NCBI RefSeq assembly: GCF_000429325.1
Contig: NZ_AUBQ01000013.1
Location: 1-64,000, forward strand
Reading direction: 5' to 3'
Origin: Fundidesulfovibrio putealis DSM 16056
Lineage (GTDB): Bacteria; Desulfobacterota; Desulfovibrionia; Desulfovibrionales; Desulfovibrionaceae
DNA length: 64,000 nucleotides
This document shows, piece by piece, positions 43,677 to 55,587 of this stretch; position 1 is the stretch's first letter; each line of letters opens with the position of its first letter. The notes under the pieces are model-generated. The model had not been told where the DNA came from, made no database searches, and was given only the letters and a program-made list of their open reading frames with translations. Position numbers and translations under genes: made by a program.

Positions 43677-45317
43677 ATGAATATGTTCTGTTATCAGTGT
43701 GAGCAGACCAGCCACGGCAAGGGCTGCGACAAGATTGGCGTGTGCAGCAAGGACGAGACCACCTCCAACCTTCAGGACCTCCTGGTTTACGCGCTGCGGG
43801 GCCTCTCCCTGGTGGCCGAGGAAGGCCGCAAGGTCGGCGTGGTTGACGTAAACGCAGACCGCCACGTGCCCGCCATGCTCTTCTCCACCCTGACCAACGT
43901 GAACTTCGATCCCGCCCGCTTCCAGGCCTGGATCAAGCAGACCGTCCAGCTGCGCGACGCCCTGGCCGCCAAGGTCAAGGCCGCTGGTGGAACCATCCCC
44001 GGCCACGCCACCGTCACCTTCACTCCCGCCGCCGACCTGGCCGGACTGATCGCCCAGGCCTCCGAAGGCAAGGGCGGCATGAAGGACAATCCCGACACCG
44101 ATCCGGACATCGTGTCGCTCCAGCACATGGTGCTGTTCGGCCTGAAGGGCGTCGCCGCCTACGCCGACCATGCCCGCATCCTCGGCGTCGAGAACAAGGA
44201 AATTTACGACTACATCCACGAGGCCATGGCCGCCGCCACCAAGCCGGGCCTGGGCATGGACTACTGGTTCAACTCCTGCATCCGCTGCGGCCAGGTCAAC
44301 CTGCTGGCCATGGAAGCGCTGGACAAGGGCAACACCGACACCTACGGCCACCCCAAGCCCACCGGCGTGCCGCTGGGACAGATCAAGGGCAAGGCCATCC
44401 TGATCACCGGCCACGACCTGAAGGACCTGGAAGAGCTCCTGAAGCAGACCGTGGGCAAGGGCATCAACGTGTACACACACGGCGAGATGCTGCCCACCCA
44501 CGGCTACCCCAAGCTGAAGGAGACCTACCCGCACCTCTACGGCCACTACGGCACCGCCTGGCAGAACCAGCAGAAAGAGTTCGCCGCCTTCCCCGGCGCG
44601 GTCCTCTTCACCACCAACTGCCTGATGAAGCCCGCCCAGTCCTACGCGGACAACGTCTTCACCCACGGCCTGGTCGGCTTCCCCGGCATCAAGCACGTTG
44701 AAGGCTACGACTTCTCCGCCGTGATCGAACACGCCCTGAAGATGCCCGGCTTCACAGCCGACGCCCCCGGCAAGCAGGTGCTCACCGGCTTTGGCCGCAA
44801 CGCGGTGCTGGGCGTCGCCGACAAGGTCATCGACGCCGTGAAGTCCGGCGCCATCCGCCACTTCTTCCTGGTGGCAGGCTGCGACGGCGCCAAGCCCGGC
44901 CGCAACTACTACACCGAGTTCGTCGAAAAGCTGCCCCAGGACACCGTGGTCCTGACCCTGGCTTGCGGCAAGTTCCGCTTCTTCGACAAGGACCTGGGCA
45001 ACATCGGCGGCATCCCGAGGCTCCTGGACATCGGCCAGTGCAACGACGCCTACTCCGCCATCCAGATCGCCGTGGCCCTGGCCGGAGCCTTCAAGTGCGA
45101 CGTGAACGAGCTGCCCCTGTCCATGATCCTGTCCTGGTACGAGCAGAAGGCCGTGGCCATTCTGCTGACCCTGGTGGCGCTCGGCATCAAGAACGTGCGC
45201 CTGGGACCCAGCCTGCCCGCCTTCATCACCCCCAACGTGCTGAAGGTGCTGGTGGACAAGCTGAACATCATGCCCATCACCACCCCGGACGAGGACATCA
45301 AGGCCATCCTGGGCTAG
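43677..45317 (+). CDS. hcp: Hybrid-cluster protein, class I
   Basis: 546 residues from ATG 43677 after ACGGAGG. The N-terminal cysteines follow C-x2-C-x8-C-x5-C (C5, C8, C17, C23), the class-I arrangement for a [4Fe-4S] cluster in Desulfovibrio. Hybrid 4Fe-2S-2O cluster ligands are visible in FTTNCLM, VAGCDGAKPGRNYY, LACGKFRF and GQCNDAYSA, plus the Glu of WYEQKAVAIL. Hcp reduces hydroxylamine and nitric oxide and protects against nitrosative stress in the cytoplasm. It stands alone with its own terminator; no hcr reductase gene is adjacent. Confidence 0.97.
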   Translation: MNMFCYQCEQTSHGKGCDKIGVCSKDETTSNLQDLLVYALRGLSLVAEEGRKVGVVDVNADRHVPAMLFSTLTNVNFDPARFQAWIKQTVQLRDALAAKVKAAGGTIPGHATVTFTPAADLAGLIAQASEGKGGMKDNPDTDPDIVSLQHMVLFGLKGVAAYADHARILGVENKEIYDYIHEAMAAATKPGLGMDYWFNSCIRCGQVNLLAMEALDKGNTDTYGHPKPTGVPLGQIKGKAILITGHDLKDLEELLKQTVGKGINVYTHGEMLPTHGYPKLKETYPHLYGHYGTAWQNQQKEFAAFPGAVLFTTNCLMKPAQSYADNVFTHGLVGFPGIKHVEGYDFSAVIEHALKMPGFTADAPGKQVLTGFGRNAVLGVADKVIDAVKSGAIRHFFLVAGCDGAKPGRNYYTEFVEKLPQDTVVLTLACGKFRFFDKDLGNIGGIPRLLDIGQCNDAYSAIQIAVALAGAFKCDVNELPLSMILSWYEQKAVAILLTLVALGIKNVRLGPSLPAFITPNVLKVLVDKLNIMPITTPDEDIKAILG

Positions 45318-45632
45318 TTGACAGATAGTTTCCCATCCTCCACCACCAACCACCCGCAAACCGGAAACGGCCGACGCGAAAGCGTCGGCCGTTTTCGCGT
45401 CTGCACGGATTGCACCTATTCTTGTAAATGGATCGAGGAAACAGCAAGCGGTACAAAACTCAGAAATGGCGGCTACACGCCAACACTGAATGTCAATTGC
45501 TTATACCAGTTTATTGACGTATATATTTAATTTGACAGGAATATCCTTTCTTGCAATGCCAGTCCATCGGATTATGGCATTCGCCACCGCCTCTCGACTC
45601 ACCTCTTTTCACTAACGCAAGGAGGTACCACC
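45318..45632. other. AT-rich gap between hcp and unknown membrane protein
   Basis: Apart from the hcp terminator, nothing coding is seen. The sequence from about 45400 to 45600 is markedly AT-richer than its surroundings (for example TATATATTTAATTTGACAGG) and probably holds the promoter of the next gene. Confidence 0.6.
45367..45395 (+). terminator. hcp terminator
   Basis: ACGGCCGACGC-GAAA-GCGTCGGCCGT, an 11-bp perfect stem with a GNRA-type loop, followed by TTTCG. Confidence 0.85.
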
Positions 45633-46394
45633 ATGAGACGGTCTTTTCTTCTGTTCGTCCTGATTTCACTGCTCCTCACCCTGACTCTCCCCGCACGCGC
45701 AGCTGACCAGCCATCAGCTGCACCTGGCCCAACAATTGTGCCAGTTATCATGCAACTCGCCATTCCCCCACCTCAGGATGCGAAACAGTCGGGCATACCC
45801 CACGAGCCCATGCCTGAAGAGCTTCTCTATGGTGTCCTTTCTGTTGGATACGCATTGGTTGGTTTCGCTGTTCTTTTCATATTCCTGAAACTGCGCTCCG
45901 ATCAGCAGTGGTCCTTAGGACGCGCACTTTCAGAAAACACGGTAATGGAACAACAAGACGATGAAGCCCAATGCAAGAAGAAACTGGTTTATATCGATCT
46001 GCCGAGTTCCAGCAGACTCATCGCTTTCCTGGGCATGATCGTACTCCTTTCGATTTTTCTGGCATTGGGAACGGTGATGGTCTGGACGCTGGGCAGGACA
46101 GGAAAAATCACGTCAATGGGCGACGCCCAAGGTTTCCTGTGGGCGGGGCTTAGCATGTTCGCCCCGTATCTGATCAGCCAAAGCAAGGATGCACTCAAGG
46201 CGTTCGGGTGTGATCCCGCCGTGACTCCACCGACCACGGGAAAAGCACACCAGCCAGACGGGACTCGCTCGACCCCAGCCCCCAATGCAAGCCCAGCACC
46301 GAAGCCATCACCCGGTCCTTCCCCTGTCATGGTCCCGGCCCCATACACCCCCCCTGCACACAGCGGAGGCAGTGGACAAAGCCAGAATGGCTAA
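45633..46394 (+). CDS. Exported membrane protein, function unknown
   Basis: 253 residues with the very strong ribosome-binding site AAGGAGG 7 nt before the ATG. A signal peptide (1-23, ending PARAAD) is followed by two clear helices (about 67-88 and 132-155). A further weakly hydrophobic stretch (FLWAGLSMFAPYLI) comes next, and then a Pro/Ser/Ala-rich tail from about 200 (PAPNASPAPKPSPGPSPVM). I recognise no family. It is a monocistronic gene between two strong terminators, with AT-rich upstream DNA unlike its neighbours, consistent with recent acquisition. Confidence 0.7.
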   Translation: MRRSFLLFVLISLLLTLTLPARAADQPSAAPGPTIVPVIMQLAIPPPQDAKQSGIPHEPMPEELLYGVLSVGYALVGFAVLFIFLKLRSDQQWSLGRALSENTVMEQQDDEAQCKKKLVYIDLPSSSRLIAFLGMIVLLSIFLALGTVMVWTLGRTGKITSMGDAQGFLWAGLSMFAPYLISQSKDALKAFGCDPAVTPPTTGKAHQPDGTRSTPAPNASPAPKPSPGPSPVMVPAPYTPPAHSGGSGQSQNG

Positions 46395-46410
46395 GCCTGG
46401 GTAGGCAACG

Positions 46411-46475
46411 TGCCGGGCTCTGCCCGGACCCGCCAGGAGGATGATCCCCCTGGGCCCTCAGTGGGCTTCGCAGGC
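46411..46475. repeat. Dispersed multi-hairpin repeat, copy 4
   Basis: CCGGGC-TCT-GCCCGG, ACCCG, CCAGGAGGATGATCCCCCTGG and GCCCTCAGTGGGCTTCGCAGG. It closely matches copy 1 (6126-6187) in order and spacing. Confidence 0.8.
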
Positions 46476-46507
46476 AACACCGTCACTTTTCAGATTTCTC
46501 GCAAGAA

Positions 46508-46550
46508 AGCCCAGAAACGCGCAAAGCCGCGTTTCTGGGCTGTTATTTCT
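46508..46550. terminator. Strong bidirectional terminator
   Basis: AGCCCAGAAACGCG pairs perfectly with CGCGTTTCTGGGCT around a 6-nt loop. The plus strand continues GTTATTTCTT and the minus strand TTTCTTGC, so it can end transcripts in both directions. Confidence 0.85.
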
Positions 46551-46616
46551 TATGATCGACAAGGGCTAGAACTGAGACAGGCGGGTCAGCCCCCTGCCCC
46601 AAATACACAACACTCC

Positions 46617-46715
46617 CGCGCACGACGCGAAGCTAAGAGCCGGGTCCAGGGGAGGCTTCTCCCCTGGCGGGTGCAGGGCGGAGCCCGCCGGGTCTGGGCG
46701 GAGCCCAGCCTCTCT
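46617..46715. repeat. Dispersed multi-hairpin repeat, copy 5 (inverted)
   Basis: The order is CGCACGACGCGAAGC, AGCCGGGTCCAGGGGAGG, CTTCTCCCCTGGCGGGT, then GGGC-GGA-GCCC hairpins. Its first 60 bp are almost identical to copy 3 (31707-31800). Confidence 0.8.
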
Positions 46716-46759
46716 CTCACCTGCTTTTCAACCTAACCCAGGAAAACCATTATACTTTA

Positions 46760-46789
46760 TTATTGAAAACATGTTCATGCTTTCAATAA
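46760..46789 (-). terminator. liv operon terminator candidate
   Basis: TTATTGAAA pairs with TTTCAATAA around a 12-nt loop, 8 bp beyond the livF stop. The minus strand continues TAAAGTATAATGG. It is AT-rich and only moderately convincing. Confidence 0.5.
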
Positions 46790-46797
46790 CGAGGGTG

Positions 46798-47491
<694 letters not shown>

Positions 47492-47499
<8 letters not shown>

Positions 47500-48307
47500 G
47501 GGACACCTCCGGCTTGACCATCGCCGTCTCGGGCGACTCGCCCAGGTAGGCCTCCACCACGGCGGGGTTGGCCTGCACCTCTTCGGGGCTGCCCACAGCC
47601 AGAAGCTCGCCGAAGTTGAGCACCGCGACGTTCTTGCACAGGCCCATGACCATGGGCACGTTGTGTTCGATGAACAGCACCGTGAGCTCGAAGCGGTCGC
47701 GGATGTCGCGGATGAAGCGGGCAAGGTCCTGCTTCTCGGAGGGGTTCATGCCTGCGGCGGGTTCGTCCAGAAGCAGCAGCTTGGGGGACAGGGCCAGGGC
47801 GCGGGCGATCTCCAGGCGGCGGCGCGCGCCGTAGGGCAGGCTGGCCGCTGGCGCATCCGCACGGTCGGAGAGGCCGACGAGGTCCACCAGGGAGCGGGCG
47901 CGCTCCAGGGCGTCGCGCTCGTGCTCGCGGGCGGCCTTGGTGCCGAAGACGCCAGCCCAGAGGCCTGCGCCGTCCTGGGACGTGCCCAGGGCGTGACGCG
48001 GGATGCGCACGTTGTCCAGCACGCTCATGCCGCCGAAAAGCCGGATATTCTGGAAGGTGCGGGCCATGCCCAGACGCGCGATGACGTCCGGGTCCATGCC
48101 GGTGATGTCGCGGCCCATGAAGCGCACCGTGCCGGAGCTTGGGCGCGTAAGCCCGGTGAGCATGTTGAACAGGGTGGTCTTGCCCGCGCCGTTGGGGCCG
48201 ATCAGGCCGAAGATTTCGCCCTCGGCCACCTCGAACCCGACGCCCATGACGGCCATCAGGCCGCCGAAACTCTTGGAGAGGTTCTCCACGGAGAGGACGG
48301 CGCTCAT
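47492..48307 (-). CDS. livG: Branched-chain amino-acid ABC transporter ATPase LivG
   Basis: 271 residues from ATG 48307. Walker A is GPNGAGKTT (37-45), the LivG-type signature segment LPYGARRRLEIARAL is near 160, Walker B LLLLDEPAAGMNP follows, and the H-loop is VLFIEHNVPMVMG. The start overlaps the livM stop (ATGA). It forms the heterodimeric ATPase with LivF. Confidence 0.95.
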
Positions 48308-49176
48308 GATTTTCTCCGGGAGAAGAGGCCCACGATGCCTTGGGGCATGTACACGCAGGCCAGCACCAGCACCAGACCGTTCAATATCATGCGCGAATCC
48401 TTGAGCGGGCGCAGGAGCTCGGGCAGGCTCACCAGCAGGGCCGCGCCGAGAAGCGCCCCCCACTTGGAGCGCGCGCCGCCGATGAGCACGTAGGCCAGAC
48501 AGGCCACGCCCGCGTCGAATGTTCCCTGGCGGGTGTTCCAGGTGTTCAGGAAGGGGGCGCTCATGGCTCCGACCACTCCGGCCAGGGCGCAGCCGATGAC
48601 GAAGGCCTGCACCTTGCGCCAGGTGACGTTCACGCCCATGGCCCTGGCGGCCAGCTCGTCCTCGCGGATGGAGAAGAACAGGCGGCCCGTGCCGGTGGCC
48701 TCCAAGCGTTTGAGGAAAAGAAGCGTCAGCACCAGGAGCGGCCCGAAGAACCAGATGTAGGCCAGACGGCTCTCGAAGGCCTGGGGGATGCCGAAAATGC
48801 CCACGGCTCCGCCCGCGATAGGCATGTTCAGCACCAGGACGCCGAAGACTTGCACGAAGGCGATGGTTGCCAGGGCCAGATAGATGCCGCGCAGGCGAAG
48901 CGCCGGGAATCCGAGCCCAAGCCCCAGGAGGATGGAGATGAGCCCGGCCACCAGCCATTCCAGCGGGAAGATGAAGAAGCCCAGGGTTTCGCGCAGGGGA
49001 GCCAGGGCCGGATGCGTGCCCATGATGGCCGCCACGTAGCCGCCCAGGGCGTAAAACCCTATGCTGGCCAGGGACAGCTGCCCGGCCATGAGCGGGAAAT
49101 ACAGGCTCAGGCCCAGCAGCGCCTGCTGGATGATGGTCACGAAAAGAAAGCCGTAGCGCGAGATGAAATCTTCCAC
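48304..49176 (-). CDS. livM: Branched-chain amino-acid ABC transporter permease LivM
   Basis: 290 residues from a GTG at 49176 with AGAAGG 7 nt upstream; the open frame extends much further upstream but without similarity and through livH. About eight to ten helices are present. The segments GQLSLASIGFYALGGYVAA and LRGIYLALATIAF are conserved in LivM, and GVNVTWRKVQAFVIG is the EAA-like coupling loop. It makes the channel with LivH in the inner membrane. Confidence 0.93.
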   Translation of the reverse strand: MEDFISRYGFLFVTIIQQALLGLSLYFPLMAGQLSLASIGFYALGGYVAAIMGTHPALAPLRETLGFFIFPLEWLVAGLISILLGLGLGFPALRLRGIYLALATIAFVQVFGVLVLNMPIAGGAVGIFGIPQAFESRLAYIWFFGPLLVLTLLFLKRLEATGTGRLFFSIREDELAARAMGVNVTWRKVQAFVIGCALAGVVGAMSAPFLNTWNTRQGTFDAGVACLAYVLIGGARSKWGALLGAALLVSLPELLRPLKDSRMILNGLVLVLACVYMPQGIVGLFSRRKS

Positions 49177-49178
49177 GG

Positions 49179-50129
<951 letters not shown>

Positions 50130-50249
50130 GGTACCAGGGTCTGCTTGAGTATCACGTTTGGGCCGGAAGGCCGGGAGCGGTGTCGGACCCGCCCGCGAAG
50201 CCGCCCGGACGGGCGAAAAGCCGGAAATGCCAGGGACGCGTTACAAATA

Positions 50250-50271
50250 GGGGGAGGCTTGCGCCTCCCCC
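50250..50271 (-). terminator. livK-livH attenuator hairpin
   Basis: GGGGGAGGC-TTGC-GCCTCCCCC is a 9-bp perfect stem 12 bp after the livK stop. On the minus strand it is followed by TATTTG, too short for full termination. Partial termination would allow more LivK than LivHMGF. Confidence 0.55.
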
Positions 50272-50282
50272 GGATGCTGTCG

Positions 50283-51452
<1,170 letters not shown>

Positions 51453-51521
51453 GCTCTCCTCCGGGCTGATGGATGTGTTCGAATCCAGACAAATTCCTCT
51501 CAGCGAGGCTGTCTTGTCAAG

Positions 51522-52898
51522 CTATATCACCACGATCATATGCAGATCGCACACGTTGGTCATGGTGGGGCCGGTCTTGTACAGGCCGCCCAGGGCCTCG
51601 AAAAAGTGGTAGGAGTCGTTCTCGGCCAGGGCTTTCCCCATGGACAGGCCCATTTTCCGGGCTTTTTCCAACAATTGCGGCGTTGCGAAGGCTCCTGCGG
51701 CGTCCGTGGGGCCGTCCGAGCCGTCTGTCGAGGCGGACAGGTAATAGATGTTTTTGCCCGAGTCGGCGTCCTTGTCCATCTCGGCCAGGAAGGCCAGAGC
51801 CATCTCCTGGTTGCGCCCGCCCTTGCCCTCTCCGGCCAGGGTCACCACGGTCTCGCCGCCCAGCAGCACGCAGGCGGGTTTGGCCACCAGCATGCCGGAC
51901 TTGCGCACGTCCTTGGCGATGCCCGCCTGGAACTTGGCGGCCTCGCGGGCCTCGCCGGTCAGCAGGCAGGTCAGGGGGGCCACGTTGTAGCCGAGCTCGC
52001 GAGCCTTGTCGCAGGCTGCCATCAGCGCGGCCTGGTTGGTGCCGATGAGGATGTTGTCGGCCAGGGCCAGCACAGGGTCGCCGGGCTTCACCGTCTCCTC
52101 CACCGCACCCTGTTCGCCCAGGGTCAAAACCTTGAGCACGTTGGGGGGCAGCTTGTCCGCGATGCCGTATTTGCGAACGATGCCCATGGCCTCGGCGAAG
52201 GTGCCCTCGTCGGCGCTGGTGACGCCTGAGGCGATGGTCTGGAGGCAGTCGCCCACCACGTCGGACAGGATGAAGTTGAGGCTCCTGGCCGGGGCCATGA
52301 GCTTGAGGAAACGCCCGCCCTTGAGCATGGACAGGTGCTTGCGCAGGCAGTTGATCTCGCGGATGTCGGCCCCGCAGGCCAAGAGGGCCTTGGTGGTCTC
52401 CTGCTTGTCGGAAAGGGTCAGCACGATGGTCTCGCCGTTTACCACGTAGCGAAGCGGCGCAGGCATGAGCGCCGAGCCGCCCCCGGAGATGCAGGTGATG
52501 ACCAGGGTCTTGTCGTCGGCGCCGCGGGCCAGCTCGGCCAGCCGGAGCGCGCCGTCCACGCCGTTCTGGTCCGGCACGGGATGCCCGGACTCCACCTGCT
52601 CGATGCGCGTGAGCGTGTCCGTGTGGCCGTACTTCACCACCACCAGCCCAGCCGTTATCCTCCCGCCCAGGAGTTCCTCGAAGGCCCTGGCCATGCGGGC
52701 CGAAGCCTTGCCGCCGCCCAGCACCAGGATGCGCGAAAACGGCGTCAGGTCCACCCGGCGCACCTCGCCCTCCATGTCCACCACCAGCACGTCGCCCTCC
52801 AGGCGGACGTGGTTGGTGATCATCTTGTAGGGGTCGATGCGGTGAAGCGCTGCGGTGAAGATCGTCTCCAGATCCTTGGCGGGGTCACTGGTGGGCAT
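51522..52898 (-). CDS. Glycerate 2-kinase (GckA/MOFRL family)
   Basis: 458 residues. The N-terminal domain has LVLGGGKASARMARAFEE and VVKYGHTDT, and the middle has ISGGGSALMPAP. The C-terminal MOFRL-type domain has GGETVVTLAGEGKGGRNQEM and STDGSDGPTDAAGA. These are the conserved features of class-II D-glycerate 2-kinases, which make 2-phosphoglycerate in the cytoplasm for serine, glycerate or hydroxypyruvate assimilation. The start overlaps the end of the upstream PAS-GGDEF-EAL gene by 14 bp, so the two may be co-translated. Confidence 0.92.
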   Translation of the reverse strand: MPTSDPAKDLETIFTAALHRIDPYKMITNHVRLEGDVLVVDMEGEVRRVDLTPFSRILVLGGGKASARMARAFEELLGGRITAGLVVVKYGHTDTLTRIEQVESGHPVPDQNGVDGALRLAELARGADDKTLVITCISGGGSALMPAPLRYVVNGETIVLTLSDKQETTKALLACGADIREINCLRKHLSMLKGGRFLKLMAPARSLNFILSDVVGDCLQTIASGVTSADEGTFAEAMGIVRKYGIADKLPPNVLKVLTLGEQGAVEETVKPGDPVLALADNILIGTNQAALMAACDKARELGYNVAPLTCLLTGEAREAAKFQAGIAKDVRKSGMLVAKPACVLLGGETVVTLAGEGKGGRNQEMALAFLAEMDKDADSGKNIYYLSASTDGSDGPTDAAGAFATPQLLEKARKMGLSMGKALAENDSYHFFEALGGLYKTGPTMTNVCDLHMIVVI

Positions 52899-55293
52899 GT
52901 TCTCTCCTTGGGGATTCGAAGTATGTGGATTCCACGTCCTGCGCAGTCATCGGACGCGCGAACAGATACCCCTGGCCCATCTCGCAACCGATCTCCTGCA
53001 GGATGGCGCGCTGGCCCAGGGTCTCGATGCCTTCGGCCACCACGGAGAGGCCCAGCCCGTGGGCCAGCCCGATGATGGCCCTGGCGATTTCCAGTGTGTC
53101 CGCGCGGGTTTCCAGATGCCTGACGAAGGCTATGTCCAGTTTGAGGTCATCGATGGGCAGCCTGTTCAGGTAGGCCATGGACGAGTACCCTGTTCCGAAA
53201 TCGTCGATGCAGAAGCGCACGCCCACGGCCCGGAGCTGTTCGAGCTTGCGGATCATGGGAGCGCCGCCGGTCAAAAGCGAGGTCTCGGTGATCTCGAACT
53301 TCACCGAAGCCGAAGGCAGTCCGTTCTCCGCCAGCGTCTCCAGCACAAAACGGGTGAAATCCTGGTCCGGGATGTGCCGGGCCGACAGGTTCACCGAGAG
53401 CGTGAGCCCTGCCGCGTGCGGATAGCTGGCGCGCCACCCGGCGAAGGTGCGCAGGGCCTCGCGCATGATCCACTGCTCCAAGGGCACGATCTTGCCGGTC
53501 TCCTCGGCCAGGGGGATGAACTCCATTGGGGACACCGGTCCCAGCTCAGGATGGTTCCAGCGGACCAGGGTCTCGAAGCCGACCAGATCGCCGCCGCCCA
53601 GGCTCATGATGGGCTGGTAGACCAGATGGTAGTCGCCGTTTGCCAGAGAGCTCTCCAGGTCCCCTTCCAGCTGGAGGATGCGCTCGGTCTGGCGCAGGAT
53701 GCTGGGCGAGAACACCCGGAAGCGGTTGCGCCCACGCTCGCGCGCCCTGCGCATGGCCAGATCCGCCTGGCGCACCAGCTCCTCGGCGCAGCTGTGCGTG
53801 GCCAGTCCCATGGCCAGGCCTATGCTGCTCCCCAGGCGCACCTCGCGCCCGCCAGCCGGGATGGGGAGCTTCAGGGCCTCCTGGATGCGCCTCATGACCT
53901 TGATCACGGTACGGAAGGTCTCGAAATCCTCCAGCAGCACCAGGAACTCGTCCCCGCCGAAACGCCCCACGGTGTCCAGGGTGCGCACGCAGTTCTGGAT
54001 GCGCACGGCGCTCTCGCGCAGCACGTCGTCCCCGGCCTGATGGCCCAGGCTGTCGTTCACGGTCTTGAAGCGCTCCAGGTCGATGAAGAGCAGGCAGTAG
54101 CGGTAGTCGTCGCGCCGTTTGCGCCGTTCCAGGGCGCGCCCCAGGCGCTCCATGAGCAGTGTGCGGTTGGCGGTGCCGGTCAGGGCGTCGGTCAGGGCCA
54201 GATGCTCCACCTGCGACTCCAGGCGGTTGCGCTCGGAAATGTCCTCGAAGAACACGGCCACCTCGCCCGGCGCGGTGCGGAAGGCCCTGATGCGGAAAGC
54301 CCCGGAGATGTGCCTGTCCTTGTACAGGAACTGCTCGGCCTCCCAGGTCTGGCCTGTACGGCAGACCTCGCGGAACCGCTCGGGGATCTCCGTGCCTGCC
54401 AGGGAGGGGAAAGCGTCGTCGATGGTTTTTCCGATGAAGCGGGTGTTGTCCAGGTCAAGGATCGCGTCCGCTGCCGCGTTGGCCCGCACAAAGATGAGGG
54501 TGCCGTCCTGCTCCATGCGATAGAGCTGCATGCCAAGCGGCGACGACTCCACGATGGCCCTGAAGCGGGCGGAATCCTCGTGGGAGGCCTCCTCGGCCAG
54601 CTTGCGCGAGGTGACGTCCCGGCCAACCGCGATGATCTCGTGCACCAGCCCCTGCGGGTCCACAGCTGCGGTGTCGTGCCAGGAGTACCAGCGCCAGCCC
54701 TGGGCGGTCAGTACCCGGTTCTCCATGGTGGCGATATGGGGAGGGCGCGCCAGGGCGCTCAGGAACCTGTCCGTGGCCGCGCGGTCGTCCTCGTGGACCA
54801 CGGGCATGAAGGCCGAGCCCAGGAGCTCGGCCTCGGATTTGCCGAAGGCCCGGCAATAAGACGGGCTGACCGACAGGAAACGGCCTACACGGTCCAGCTT
54901 GATGATGAGGTCGGTCTGGTTCTCGGTCACGAGACGGTAGCGGGCTTCGTTGTCGCGCAGGGCTTCGCGGGCGGCCCGAAGCTCCTGAAGGCTCGGGGCC
55001 ATGCGCCTGACGCCCAGGATGAGAAGAATGACTCCCGCAGTCGGAACCGCCAGGAGCAGCAGGACCTGAAGCGGGTCGGAAAAATCGAAGATGTCGCGGT
55101 GAGCCGCCTGACCGCCAAGCCCCCGGGAAGAGACCCCCATCCACAGGGAATGCAGCCACGCGCCCTGCCCGGCTGCCACCAGCGCCAGCCCCGACGCGAG
55201 CTGCCCCGCCCCCGCGATGGAGCGCAGGCCGCGTTGCATCCCGCCCAGCACGACCACGGCAAGGATGAGCGCCAAGACCAGCGCGACGAGCAC
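52885..55293 (-). CDS. PAS-PAS-GGDEF-EAL c-di-GMP signalling protein
   Basis: 802 residues from a GTG at 55293; the nearest good ribosome-binding site is about 19 nt upstream, so the start is uncertain. Two N-terminal helices (about 2-22 and 78-94) flank a short loop. PAS domains lie at about 108-230 and 240-360. The GGDEF domain has RFGGDEF near 455 and looks active. In the EAL domain the motif is ETL, but the metal and catalytic residues remain (NLSARH, EITETSLL, DDFGTGYSS, AEGIET). It may both make and degrade c-di-GMP. Its second PAS closely resembles the third PAS of the kinase at 1346-3367. Confidence 0.9.
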   Translation of the reverse strand: MLVALVLALILAVVVLGGMQRGLRSIAGAGQLASGLALVAAGQGAWLHSLWMGVSSRGLGGQAAHRDIFDFSDPLQVLLLLAVPTAGVILLILGVRRMAPSLQELRAAREALRDNEARYRLVTENQTDLIIKLDRVGRFLSVSPSYCRAFGKSEAELLGSAFMPVVHEDDRAATDRFLSALARPPHIATMENRVLTAQGWRWYSWHDTAAVDPQGLVHEIIAVGRDVTSRKLAEEASHEDSARFRAIVESSPLGMQLYRMEQDGTLIFVRANAAADAILDLDNTRFIGKTIDDAFPSLAGTEIPERFREVCRTGQTWEAEQFLYKDRHISGAFRIRAFRTAPGEVAVFFEDISERNRLESQVEHLALTDALTGTANRTLLMERLGRALERRKRRDDYRYCLLFIDLERFKTVNDSLGHQAGDDVLRESAVRIQNCVRTLDTVGRFGGDEFLVLLEDFETFRTVIKVMRRIQEALKLPIPAGGREVRLGSSIGLAMGLATHSCAEELVRQADLAMRRARERGRNRFRVFSPSILRQTERILQLEGDLESSLANGDYHLVYQPIMSLGGGDLVGFETLVRWNHPELGPVSPMEFIPLAEETGKIVPLEQWIMREALRTFAGWRASYPHAAGLTLSVNLSARHIPDQDFTRFVLETLAENGLPSASVKFEITETSLLTGGAPMIRKLEQLRAVGVRFCIDDFGTGYSSMAYLNRLPIDDLKLDIAFVRHLETRADTLEIARAIIGLAHGLGLSVVAEGIETLGQRAILQEIGCEMGQGYLFARPMTAQDVESTYFESPRREHAHQ

Positions 55294-55523
55294 GGAAAGG
55301 GCTATGGCAGAACCTCCGCGAAAAGCTCAGCTCTTGTAGCCGCAGGGCCCGCGCAGGGCAAGCGGTTGGGGCTACGCCGGGACATGCCAGATCCCGCCAT
55401 ATCTCGCCGGTCAAGACATGCCCTCCGGGTTGGATCGCATCGGGCTGTGCCTGCCTATGCCTGCCATGTGGGGCATGCCGATAGTGCCGTGTGCGGACAT
55501 GCGGCAAATCCCCCGCCAGACGC

Positions 55524-55553
55524 AAAAAGGCCACGGAGCGGTGCTCCGTGGCC
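55524..55553 (-). terminator. nhc operon terminator
   Basis: GGCCACGGAGC pairs perfectly with GCTCCGTGGCC around a 3-nt loop. On the minus strand the stem runs into TTTTT. It lies 35 bp after the nhcD stop. Confidence 0.9.
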
Positions 55554-55587
55554 TTTGCAGTCGTAAGGCGGTCCGGCGGGCCGGGGC

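Larger units (their letters stand above)
46395..46797. other. Repeat-rich gap
   Basis: No gene. It contains two copies of the dispersed hairpin repeat (46411-46475 and, inverted, 46617-46715) on either side of a strong 14-bp terminator, then an AT-rich hairpin before livF. Confidence 0.8.

Noticed and set aside
43662-45359. 565-codon minus-strand frame opposite hcp
   Set aside because: It mirrors the hcp coding sequence with low-complexity Gly/Val/His composition and no family signature.
52885-55293. Degenerate EAL domain (ETL motif)
   Set aside because: The Glu is kept and the other metal and catalytic motifs (NLSARH, EITE, DDFGTGYSS, AEGIET) are intact, so activity is likely retained.
52855-55566. 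903-codon plus-strand frame opposite the GGDEF-EAL gene
   Set aside because: Long only because of GC-biased codon usage in the true minus-strand gene, whose active-site motifs are intact.
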